A stretch of DNA of 60,759 nt from the NCBI RefSeq assembly GCF_021129175.1, contig NZ_JAJOHV010000023.1, forward strand, positions 1 to 60,759, written 5' to 3'. This stretch comes from Chromobacterium piscinae (lineage in GTDB: Bacteria > Pseudomonadota > Gammaproteobacteria > Burkholderiales > Chromobacteriaceae). The stretch's first letter is position 1, and every line of letters starts with the position of its first letter. A program made the position numbers and the translations under genes. The notes beneath the pieces are model-generated. The model did not search any database, was not told the DNA's origin, and saw nothing but the letters and a program-made list of their open reading frames with translations. Shown one piece after another: positions 17,806 to 25,002 of the stretch.

Positions 17806-19716
17806 TTACTGGTACAGCGCGCGTTCGATGAAGTGGCGCGGCACCTTGGGCTTGGGCACCCGCACGTCGAACCAGCCGCGCACGTCGCCATCCAGGCCGA
17901 TGCCGTGCATGAAGTTGTACAGCGCCTTGTTCAGCGCCTTGCCCATCAGCTCGTGGTCGGTGCCGGTGGGGTCGATGAAGCCGACGTCGTTCTTGGCGAA
18001 GTCGCCTTTCGGCAGCGGCACCAGCTTGACGCCGTATTCTTCCGGATTCTGCCCCACCGGCGAATGCACGGTGCAGGCGAAGCGGTGGAAGAAGCCGGAC
18101 TGGATGCAGCCGTTGTCGAACAGCTGGCGCACGTATTCCAGCGCGTCCACCGTGTCTTGCTCGGTCTGGGTGGGAAAGCCGTACATCAGGTAGGCGTGCA
18201 CCAGCACGCCGGCCTCGGCGAAACCATGGGTGACGCGGGCCACCTGCTCCACCGACACGCCCTTCTTCATCAGCTTCAACAGCCGGTCCGACGCGACCTC
18301 CAAGCCGCCGGAGATGGCGATGCAGCCGGATTCCGCCAACAATTGGGCCAGTTCCGGCGTGAACGATTTTTCGAAGCGGATATTGCCCCACCAGGAGATG
18401 GACACCTTGCGCCGCAGCAACTCCTCGGCCAGCGCCTTCAGCATCTTGGGCGGCGCGGCCTCGTCGACGAAGTGGAAGCCGGTCTGGCCGGTTTCGGCGA
18501 TGATGGCCTCGATGCGGTCCACCAACAGCTCGGCCGACGCCGTCTCGTAGCGCGAGATGTAGTCCAGCGTCACGTCGCAGAAGCTGCACTTTTTCCAGTA
18601 ACAGCCGTGGGCGATGGTCAGCTTGTTCCAGCGGCCGTCGCTCCACAGCCGGTGCATCGGGTTCAGCATGTCCAAGAGCGACAGGTAGCGGTCTATCGGC
18701 AGGCCGTCCCAGGTGGGGGTGCCCACTTCGGAGAACGGCACGTCGGCTTCCTGCATGTTCACATAGCGCACCGCGCCGTCCTGGCGCAGGAAGGTGCGCA
18801 CCAGCCGGCTCGCGCCGCGCTTGCCCTCGATGTGCTCCATCAGCGCCAGCAGCGGCCGTTCGCCGTCGTCTAGCGTCACGTAGTCGAAGTAATCGAACAC
18901 CCGCGGCTCGGCCAGTTCGCGCAGCTCGGTGTTGGCGTAGCCGCCGCCGAGGCAGATCTTGATGTCCGGCCAGTGGCGCTTGATGGTCTGGGCGATGCGG
19001 AAGGCCGCGTACACCGCGCCGGGGAAAGGCACCGAGATCAGCACCAGTTGCGGCTGGTGCCGGTCGATCGCCTCGCGGGTCAGCGCGTCCAGCGTGTCGT
19101 CCACCCAGTTCGGCGCCGCGGCCAGCGCGCGCGCCAGCGGCTCGAAGCTGGGTTGCGACAGGGCCAGCGATTCGGCGTAGCGGACGAATTCGAAGCGCGG
19201 GTCCACCGCCTCGCGCAGCACGTCGGCGATGTCGTTCAGGTACAGCGTGGCCAGGTGGCGGGCGCGGTCCTGGGTGCCCAGCGCGCCGAAGGCCCAGGCC
19301 AGCGGATCGCCGCCGTCCGGATCGTCCGGGTCCACATACACGTCCAGCGAGGCGAAGCGCGGGCCTTCCGGCAGGTAGTTGCGGCCGGCGATGCGGTAGG
19401 ACAGCGTGGCGTCGCGGCCCTGCAGGAAGCCTATCGTCGCGTCCACCGTCGCGGCGTAGCGGTCGTAGGAAATGTCGAACTGCATCATGCAATCGCTGCG
19501 CTGGCGCATCGGGATGCGGTGCACGTGCTCGCGCAGCGTGGCCAGGCCTTGGCGGGAGAACAGCCGCAGCACCAGCGCCAGCGCCAGGTCCTCCTGGAAC
19601 GCCGCCACGCCGCGCGAGCGCAGGAAGCCGGTCAGATAGGCGGTGGACGGGTAGGGCGTGTTCAGCTGCGTCATCGGCGGGATGAGCGACAGCACGCGCA
19701 GAGAAGAGACAGACAT
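17806..19716 (-). CDS. B12-binding-type radical SAM protein with CX4CX2C cluster motif
   Basis: A 636-aa protein of the cobalamin-type radical SAM architecture. Residues about 222-290 form a Rossmann-like B12-binding domain (LVLISVPFPGAVYAAFRIAQ, ICLGGGYANTELREL) that lacks the DxHxxG cobalamin-ligand motif. The radical SAM domain follows, with CYWKKCSFC at residues 372-380: C372, C377, C380. This spacing is CX4CX2C instead of the usual CX3CX2C. Later blocks (GFHFVDEAAPPKML, ISWWGNIRFEKSFTPEL, YLMYGFPTQTEQDTVDAL) fit a TIM-barrel radical enzyme. The substrate is unknown. It is upstream of an MBL hydrolase and an ATL gene. Confidence 0.85.
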   Translation of the reverse strand: MSVSSLRVLSLIPPMTQLNTPYPSTAYLTGFLRSRGVAAFQEDLALALVLRLFSRQGLATLREHVHRIPMRQRSDCMMQFDISYDRYAATVDATIGFLQGRDATLSYRIAGRNYLPEGPRFASLDVYVDPDDPDGGDPLAWAFGALGTQDRARHLATLYLNDIADVLREAVDPRFEFVRYAESLALSQPSFEPLARALAAAPNWVDDTLDALTREAIDRHQPQLVLISVPFPGAVYAAFRIAQTIKRHWPDIKICLGGGYANTELRELAEPRVFDYFDYVTLDDGERPLLALMEHIEGKRGASRLVRTFLRQDGAVRYVNMQEADVPFSEVGTPTWDGLPIDRYLSLLDMLNPMHRLWSDGRWNKLTIAHGCYWKKCSFCDVTLDYISRYETASAELLVDRIEAIIAETGQTGFHFVDEAAPPKMLKALAEELLRRKVSISWWGNIRFEKSFTPELAQLLAESGCIAISGGLEVASDRLLKLMKKGVSVEQVARVTHGFAEAGVLVHAYLMYGFPTQTEQDTVDALEYVRQLFDNGCIQSGFFHRFACTVHSPVGQNPEEYGVKLVPLPKGDFAKNDVGFIDPTGTDHELMGKALNKALYNFMHGIGLDGDVRGWFDVRVPKPKVPRHFIERALYQ

Positions 19717-19816
19717 GATGCGTGAAATCCGGCGGGTGGTTCAAAAAGCATAGCCGGATCAAGAACCTGCTCATGACCCGGCTGCGCGTGATTGTCCCAC
19801 AGCGGACGATGCGAGA

Positions 19817-20173
19817 CTAGGCGGTTGTGGCGCTGAACTGCTCGAAGGCGGCCAAAGCGTGGGCGGAATACATCAATGACGGGCCGCCGCCCATGTAGAC
19901 GGCCATCGCCAGCGCCTCTTCAACTTCCGTCTTGCTGGCGCCCAGCTTGACCAATGCCTGGGCGTGGAAGCCCAGGCAGCCGTCGCAGCGCGCGGCCACG
20001 CCCAGCGCCAGCGCGATCAGCTCCTTGGTTTTCTTGTCCAGCGCGCCGTCGCGGGTGGCGGCGCGGGCCATGTCGTTGAAGCCCTGCATCACTTCGGGCA
20101 CGTCGGCGCGAAGCGTGGCCAGGTGCTTGGAAATGGCGTGGGTCAGTTCCGGGTAGTTGACTTCATTGCTCAT
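19817..20173 (-). CDS. AhpD-like carboxymuconolactone decarboxylase family protein
   Basis: The 118-aa all-helical protein contains RCDGCLGFHAQALVKLGASK, with C63, C66 and H70 forming the CxxC-x3-H redox motif of AhpD-like proteins. Such proteins act as thiol peroxidases or disulfide reductants for peroxidases. The start at 20173 gives MSNEVNYPELTHAIS and follows AGGGAG; an ATG 42 bases upstream is less likely. The gene is divergent from the BigR-like regulator across an AT-rich operator-like region, so it may be repressed by that regulator and take part in sulfide or persulfide defence. That last point is inference from position. Confidence 0.85.
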   Translation of the reverse strand: MSNEVNYPELTHAISKHLATLRADVPEVMQGFNDMARAATRDGALDKKTKELIALALGVAARCDGCLGFHAQALVKLGASKTEVEEALAMAVYMGGGPSLMYSAHALAAFEQFSATTA

Positions 20174-20213
20174 GCTCAGGACTCCCTGTTGTTGAAGATG
20201 GGCGGCGAACCGC

Positions 20214-20256
20214 ATATTGATATGTTGATTTATATAATATCAATTGATATATTGAA
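20214..20256. promoter_or_regulatory. AT-rich dyad-rich operator region between the AhpD-like gene and the BigR-like regulator
   Basis: This stretch contains ATATCAATTGATAT (20237-20250), a perfect 14-bp palindrome, and a second ATATTGATAT at 20214-20223 whose ATTGATAT arm also pairs with ATATCAAT. Its strong AT content contrasts with the surrounding GC-rich DNA. It is well placed to be the operator bound by the adjacent ArsR-family repressor and to control both divergent genes. Confidence 0.6.
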
Positions 20257-20284
20257 GTCAAGCCGTTACGCAAGAGAGTCCGTC

Positions 20285-20602
20285 ATGAATCAAGCTTCTC
20301 CCAATCTCGCCGACATGCGCGCCGCCGCCGGCCAAGCTTGCGGCCTGCTGCGCGCGCTGGCCAATGAAGACCGCCTGCTGCTGCTGTGCCAGCTCAGCCA
20401 GGGGGAGCGGTCGGTGAGCGAGCTGGAGGAGGCGGTGGGCATTCGTCAGCCAACCTTGTCGCAGCAACTGGGCGTGCTGCGCAAGGAGGGCCTGGTGGCC
20501 ACCCGCCGCGACGGCAAGCGCATCCATTATTCGGTGGCCGACGCCAACGCGCTGGCGGTGCTGGCCACGCTGTACCAACGCTTTTGTCCCAAGGAGGGGT
20601 GA
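20285..20602 (+). CDS. bigR: ArsR-family repressor with BigR/SqrR persulfide-sensor cysteines
   Basis: A 105-aa winged-helix repressor: LLRALANEDRLLLLCQLSQGERSV, RQPTLSQQLGVLRKEGLVATRRDGKRIHYSV. It has C35 and C101, 66 residues apart. BigR (C42/C108) and SqrR (C41/C107) have the same spacing and use these cysteines to form a tetrasulfide bond with persulfide, which releases DNA. The metal-binding CxC of ArsR or SmtB is absent. It is the first gene of a run with two YeeE-like sulfur transporter halves, whose first start overlaps its stop. Derepression by sulfide or persulfide is the inferred signal. Confidence 0.85.
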   Translation: MNQASPNLADMRAAAGQACGLLRALANEDRLLLLCQLSQGERSVSELEEAVGIRQPTLSQQLGVLRKEGLVATRRDGKRIHYSVADANALAVLATLYQRFCPKEG

Positions 20603-21030
20603 TGATGATCGACTGGAGCCATTTCACGCCGTGGAGCGTGCTGGCCGGCGGCGCGATGATCGGCCTTGCCGCCGCCTGGCTGATTTTGCTGAACGGCCGC
20701 GTGGCCGGCATCAGCGGCATCGTCGGCAATCTGCTGGCGCCGGGCGGCGACAAGGGCTGGCGGCTAGCCTTTGTCGCCGGCCTGGTGTTGTCGCCGTGGT
20801 TGTACCGGCTGTTCGCCGCGCCGCCGGACATCCGGCTGGACGACCGATGGTGGCTGTTGATCGCCGCCGGCCTGCTGGTCGGCTACGGCAGCCGGCTGGG
20901 TTCGGGCTGCACCAGTGGCCATGGCGTGTGCGGCTTGGCGCGGCTGTCGCCGCGTTCGCTGGCGGCGACGCTGGTCTTCATGGCCGCAGGCTTCGCCGCG
21001 GTGTGGCTGATGCGGCACTGGATCGGATAG
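20602..21030 (+). CDS. YeeE/YedE-like sulfur transporter, first half
   Basis: A 142-aa membrane protein with about four helices and the motif GYGSRLGSGCTSGHGVCGLA, which carries the conserved cysteines of the Sulf_transp (YeeE/YedE, PF04143) family. Members import thiosulfate or related sulfur species; many occur as two half-size proteins next to BigR-like regulators, as here. AAGGAGGGG precedes two tandem ATGs (20602 and 20605); the first overlaps the regulator stop as TGATG, and either is plausible. It is followed nine bases later by the second half. Confidence 0.88.
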   Translation: MMIDWSHFTPWSVLAGGAMIGLAAAWLILLNGRVAGISGIVGNLLAPGGDKGWRLAFVAGLVLSPWLYRLFAAPPDIRLDDRWWLLIAAGLLVGYGSRLGSGCTSGHGVCGLARLSPRSLAATLVFMAAGFAAVWLMRHWIG

Positions 21031-21039
21031 GAGGACAAG

Positions 21040-21447
21040 ATGAAGCTTGTCAGCGCTTTTCTGGCCGGGCTGGTGTTCGGCGTCGGCCTGATCGTTGCCG
21101 GCATGGCCAACCCGGCCAAGGTGTTGGGGTTCCTGGATATCGCCGGGAGCTGGGACCCATCGCTGGCGCTGGTGATGGCAGGCGCCGTCGTTGTGGCGCT
21201 GCCGGCGTTTGTTCTGGCGAAGCGGCGCGGCCGCGCGCTGCTGGGCGATGAAATGCAATTGCCGGCCACGCGGAGCGTGGATCGTCGCCTGCTGCTGGGC
21301 AGCCTGGTCTTCGGCGCGGGCTGGGGGCTGGCCGGCGTCTGTCCGGGGCCGGCGCTGGTGCTGGCGGGCAGCGGCTTGCCTTCCGGCCTGCTGTTTCTGG
21401 CGGCGATGCTGGCTGGGATGCGGCTCCAGCGCGCCCGCGCGGGGTGA
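21040..21447 (+). CDS. YeeE/YedE-like sulfur transporter, second half
   Basis: The 135-aa membrane protein pairs with the preceding half. It has MKLVSAFLAGLVFGVGLIVAG, ANPAKVLGFLDIAGSWDPSL and the signature FGAGWGLAGVCPGPALV, in which the Cys corresponds to the permeation-pathway cysteine of YeeE. About four helices are predicted. AGGAGGACAAG precedes the ATG. The BigR-like regulator plus two transporter halves form one compact operon that would move thiosulfate or persulfide-type sulfur across the inner membrane; direction and substrate are inferred from the family. Confidence 0.88.
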   Translation: MKLVSAFLAGLVFGVGLIVAGMANPAKVLGFLDIAGSWDPSLALVMAGAVVVALPAFVLAKRRGRALLGDEMQLPATRSVDRRLLLGSLVFGAGWGLAGVCPGPALVLAGSGLPSGLLFLAAMLAGMRLQRARAG

Positions 21448-21524
21448 GTGCCGCCGCAAAGGCATGGGCAGCGACGGGCGCGGCGATCTATATTCCTCTT
21501 CATGTCATTTGAATGGAGGCGGTC

Positions 21525-22118
21525 ATGAAGCGATGGATACTCGCCGCGCTGCTTGGATGGGGACTGCTGGCGGGCGCGCCGGCGCGGGCCGAACCGGCGC
21601 AGCTGGCCCGGCAGTTGTGCGCCAGTTGCCACGGCGCGGACGGCAACGGCCCGGGGCCGGCGCCGCGGCTGGCCGGCCAGCAGGCTGGCTATATCGAGCA
21701 GCAATGGCAGGCGTTCCGTCTGCATCAGCGCGCCGACGGTGGCGCCCACGGCGCGGCGATGGCGGCGTTGAAGAGCGAGGGGGACATCAAAGCGCTCGCC
21801 GCTTATTTCGCCGCGCAGCCGCCGGCTCCGGCGCGGTCCGCCGGCGGCGATCCGGCCTTGCTGGCCGCTGGCCGCAAGCTGTATGTGGAGGGCAATCTGG
21901 CGGTGGGCACGCCGCCGTGCTTTTCCTGTCACGGCGACCGTGGCGAGGGCGGCAGCGCCGCGCCCCGGCTGGCGGGCCAGCATGCTGCTTACCTGGCCCG
22001 GCGCATGCGGGTGTCGGACGCGCCGCAGCCGGATTCGGCGATGGAGATGCAGGAAATCCTGAAGACGATGAGCGCTGACGACATCAAGGCGCTGCTGGGC
22101 TATCTGGCCACGCTGTAG
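21525..22118 (+). CDS. Periplasmic diheme cytochrome c (c4-like)
   Basis: A 197-aa protein with a signal peptide (MKRWILAALLGWGLLAGAPARA) and two c-type heme motifs: CASCH at residues 32-36 and CFSCH at 132-136. The two halves repeat the same plan (HGADGNGPGPAPRLAGQQAGYI and HGDRGEGGSAAPRLAGQHAAYL), the hallmark of duplicated cytochrome c4. It would carry electrons in the periplasm towards a terminal oxidase. GGAGGCGGTC lies just upstream. Its position after the sulfur transporter genes suggests, but does not prove, a role in sulfur oxidation. Confidence 0.88.
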   Translation: MKRWILAALLGWGLLAGAPARAEPAQLARQLCASCHGADGNGPGPAPRLAGQQAGYIEQQWQAFRLHQRADGGAHGAAMAALKSEGDIKALAAYFAAQPPAPARSAGGDPALLAAGRKLYVEGNLAVGTPPCFSCHGDRGEGGSAAPRLAGQHAAYLARRMRVSDAPQPDSAMEMQEILKTMSADDIKALLGYLATL

Positions 22119-22198
22119 CCGGATAAAAGAAAAGGCCACGCAAGGTGGCCTCAAGTTTCGGAGAAAAAAGTCCGTCCGGCACGGCGGTCCGGATGGAC

Positions 22199-22224
22199 AC
22201 GGGCCGCGAGCGGCCCGTCTTTTT
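22199..22224 (+). terminator. Terminator between the cytochrome and prfA genes
   Basis: ACGGGCCGC and GCGGCCCGT pair over 9 bp with a two-base tip and are followed by CTTTTT. A second, weaker hairpin (AGGCCAC/GTGGCCT, 22133-22151) lies just upstream. Confidence 0.8.
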
Positions 22225-22267
22225 CAGGCAATGATTCTAACGCCGACGATGGCGCGCGGCAATCGTT

Positions 22268-23344
22268 TCAGTCGCCCAGCGCGGCCAGCAGCTCCGCCTG
22301 CTGTTCGGCGATCAGCGCGCTGGTCAGTTCGACCAGGTCGCCGTCCATCACCTGATCCAGCTTGTACAGCGTCAGGTTGATGCGATGGTCGGTGATGCGG
22401 CCTTGCGGATAGTTGTAGGTGCGGATGCGCTCGGAGCGGTCGCCGGAGCCGATCAGGCTCTTGCGCTCGGCGGCTTCCTTCTGGTTCTTTTCGCGCAGCT
22501 GGATGTCGTAGATGCGCGCCGCCAAAACTTGCATCGCGCTGGCCTTGTTGGCGTGCTGCGAGCGGCCGTCCTGACACTCCGCCACAATCCCCGTCGGCAG
22601 GTGGGTGATGCGCACCGCCGAGTCGGTCTTGTTGATGTGCTGGCCCCCGGCGCCGCTGGCTCTGAACGTATCGATGCGCAGGTCGGCCGGGTTCAGCACC
22701 ACCTCGGCGATCTCGTCGGCCTCGGCCATCACCGCCACCGTGCAGGCGCTGGTGTGGATGCGGCCCTGGGTTTCGGTGGCCGGCACGCGCTGCACGCGGT
22801 GGCCGCCGGATTCGAACTTCAGCCGCGAGTACGCGCCCTGGCCCACCAGGCGGACGATGGCTTCCTTGTAGCCGCCCAGATCGGACTCGCTGGCGGACAC
22901 GATCTCCACCTGCCAGCGGTTGCGCTCGGCGTAGCGGGTGTACATGCGCAGCAGGTCGGCCGCGAACAGCGCCGCCTCGTCGCCGCCGGTGCCGGCGCGG
23001 ATTTCCAGGAAGATGTTCTTGTCGTCGTTGGGATCCTTGGGCAGCAGCAGTTTCTGCAGCTCGAAGTCCAGCGCTTCCAGCCTGTCCTTGCCCTCGGCGA
23101 TTTCCGCCTGGGCGAATTCCTTCATTTCCGGATCGGCCAGCATGTCCTCGGCAGCGGCGATGTCGCCCTCGCACTGCCGGTAGGCGGCGAAGGTTTCCAC
23201 CACCGGCGTCAGCTCGGCGTGTTCGCGGGTGAGTTTGCGGAAGGCCTCCATGTCCTGGGTGGCCGTTTCGCTGGCAAGCAGGTGGGTTACCTCTTCCAGA
23301 CGGTCGGCCAGCTGGGCGAGCCTGGCCGCGATAGACGCTTTCAT
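22268..23344 (-). CDS. prfA: Peptide chain release factor 1
   Basis: A 358-aa class I release factor that reads UAA and UAG and triggers peptide release on the ribosome. The catalytic GGQ is at residues 233-235 in [17 protein letters not shown], and the stop-codon-reading PAT tripeptide is at 188-190 in [13 protein letters not shown]. Length and motifs match RF1 rather than RF2 (which has SPF). Its ATG shares one base with the hemA stop (TAATG), the conserved hemA-prfA arrangement seen in many proteobacteria, where prmC often follows; here it is followed by a convergent gene instead. Confidence 0.97.
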   Translation of the reverse strand: MKASIAARLAQLADRLEEVTHLLASETATQDMEAFRKLTREHAELTPVVETFAAYRQCEGDIAAAEDMLADPEMKEFAQAEIAEGKDRLEALDFELQKLLLPKDPNDDKNIFLEIRAGTGGDEAALFAADLLRMYTRYAERNRWQVEIVSASESDLGGYKEAIVRLVGQGAYSRLKFESGGHRVQRVPATETQGRIHTSACTVAVMAEADEIAEVVLNPADLRIDTFRASGAGGQHINKTDSAVRITHLPTGIVAECQDGRSQHANKASAMQVLAARIYDIQLREKNQKEAAERKSLIGSGDRSERIRTYNYPQGRITDHRINLTLYKLDQVMDGDLVELTSALIAEQQAELLAALGD

Positions 23345-24597
23345 TACGACTCCGGGTGTAAACGGTAAAGCCGCGCGATGGCTTGCACCTGCGCGTCATG
23401 CTCCGCGCCGCTGCCCGAGGACAGGGCCTGGGTCGGCGGGTGCATCAGTTTGTTGGTCAGCTGGACGGACAGGGCCTCCAGCACTTTTTCCGGCGCGTCG
23501 CCGCGCGCCAGTTGCTTCATCGCGCCTTCCAGCGCGTGGCGCCGGGCGCGGTCGGCCTCGTCGCGCAAGGCGCGGATCAGCGGCACGGTTTCTCGTTTCT
23601 TCAGCCAGTCGGTGAACTCCGCCACCCGCGTCTGGATGATGGTTTCGGCCTCTTCGGCGGCGCTCTGCCGCGCCTCCTTGCCTACTTCGACGATGCCGGC
23701 GATGTCGTCGACGCTGTACAGGAACACGTCGTCCAGCTTGCCCACCTCCAGTTCGACGTCGCGCGGCACGGCGAGGTCCAGCATGAACATCGGCCGATGG
23801 CGGCGCGCCTTGATCGCCCGCTCCACCATGCCCTTGCCGATGATGGGCAACTGGCTGGCGGTGGAGGTCACCACCACGTCGTAGCGCGCCAGCGTTTCCG
23901 GCAGCTCGGCCAGCGTGACGGCATTGCCGCCGAACTGCTCGGCCAGCCGTTGCCCGCGCTCCAGCGTGCGGTTGGCCACGGTGATACAGGACGGGTTGCG
24001 GGCGGCGAAGTGGGTGGCCACCAGCTCGATCATCTCGCCGGCGCCGACGAACAGCACGTTCAGTTCGGCGATGGACGGAAAGATCTGCTCCGCCAGCTTC
24101 ACCGCCGCCGCCGACATCGACACCGAGCTGGAACCGACCGCGGTGTTGGACCGCACTTCCTTGGCCACCGCGAATGTGCGCTGGAACAGTCCGTTCAGCA
24201 GCGTGCCCAGGGTGCCGGCGTGTTCGGCGCTGCGCACCGCGTCCTTCAGCTGGCCCAGGATCTGCGTCTCGCCCAGCACCATCGAGTCCAGCCCCGACGC
24301 GACGCGGAAGGCGTGGCGCGCGGCCTGGGACGCTTCCAGCCGGTACAGATACGGCTCCAGCTCGGTCCGGTTCAGGCCGTGGAACTGGCACAGCCAGTCC
24401 AGCGCGGCGTGCGGATCCGGGCTGCTGCAGTAGATCTCGGTGCGGTTGCAGGTGGAGACGATGGCCGCCTCCCGCGCAGCCTGCGAGGCCAGCAGACTTT
24501 CCAGCGCGCGCGGCAGGGTTTCGGCCGGGAAGGCCAGCTTTTCCCGTATCGACAGCGGTGCGGTGTGATGGTTGAGTCCGAAGGCAAGCAGATGCAT
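23344..24597 (-). CDS. hemA: Glutamyl-tRNA reductase
   Basis: This 417-aa enzyme reduces glutamyl-tRNA to glutamate-1-semialdehyde with NADPH, the first committed step of C5-pathway heme synthesis. The catalytic Cys is C50 in [10 protein letters not shown], and other family blocks are [33 protein letters not shown] and [15 protein letters not shown] (the NADPH-binding fold). The start at 24597 ([11 protein letters not shown]) matches the family; an ATG 33 bases upstream is unsupported. It is coupled to prfA. The next pathway enzymes hemL, hemC and hemD also lie in this window but are scattered. Confidence 0.96.
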   Translation of the reverse strand: MHLLAFGLNHHTAPLSIREKLAFPAETLPRALESLLASQAAREAAIVSTCNRTEIYCSSPDPHAALDWLCQFHGLNRTELEPYLYRLEASQAARHAFRVASGLDSMVLGETQILGQLKDAVRSAEHAGTLGTLLNGLFQRTFAVAKEVRSNTAVGSSSVSMSAAAVKLAEQIFPSIAELNVLFVGAGEMIELVATHFAARNPSCITVANRTLERGQRLAEQFGGNAVTLAELPETLARYDVVVTSTASQLPIIGKGMVERAIKARRHRPMFMLDLAVPRDVELEVGKLDDVFLYSVDDIAGIVEVGKEARQSAAEEAETIIQTRVAEFTDWLKKRETVPLIRALRDEADRARRHALEGAMKQLARGDAPEKVLEALSVQLTNKLMHPPTQALSSGSGAEHDAQVQAIARLYRLHPES

Positions 24598-25002
24598 GGG
24601 CGGAAACGCCGCGGGACGAAAACAGGACATTTTAGCCTAAGTCGCCGATGCCGTCCCGCGAGGCGTGACGCGAGCATGGGTTTGGCTGGCCCGATGAGGC
24701 CGCCTGACCGGAATGATTGGGTGAAGAATGGGGATCATGACAACTTGTTGTTTTGTTGACACAGTCTTCGCGCTGAATATTGAGAGGTGTTAATGGAAAA
24801 ACACACTTTTCATCAATGGATTAACAAATGGGGACGCTGCTTCTCCGCTCTTTCTGGCGAGAGGCGGCAAGGCAAACCATTTGCCGTTGACATGTTTTGA
24901 TGCCATTTTCATTCCCTGCCGCCGTGTTGCAGCCATGTGACAACGACGGCATAGATTTGCGCCCACGCAGCGCAAACACCGTGATGAACAAAGGGAAACG
25001 AG
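24598..25002. promoter_or_regulatory. Divergent control region between hemA and the TonB receptor
   Basis: No gene is visible in these 405 bases. TTGACA hexamers occur at 24756-24761 and about 24889-24894 on the plus strand, each in an AT-richer context, and could be -35 elements for the receptor gene, although the matching -10 hexamers are weak. AAAGGGAAACGAG directly precedes the receptor ATG. No convincing Fur box was found. Confidence 0.4.
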
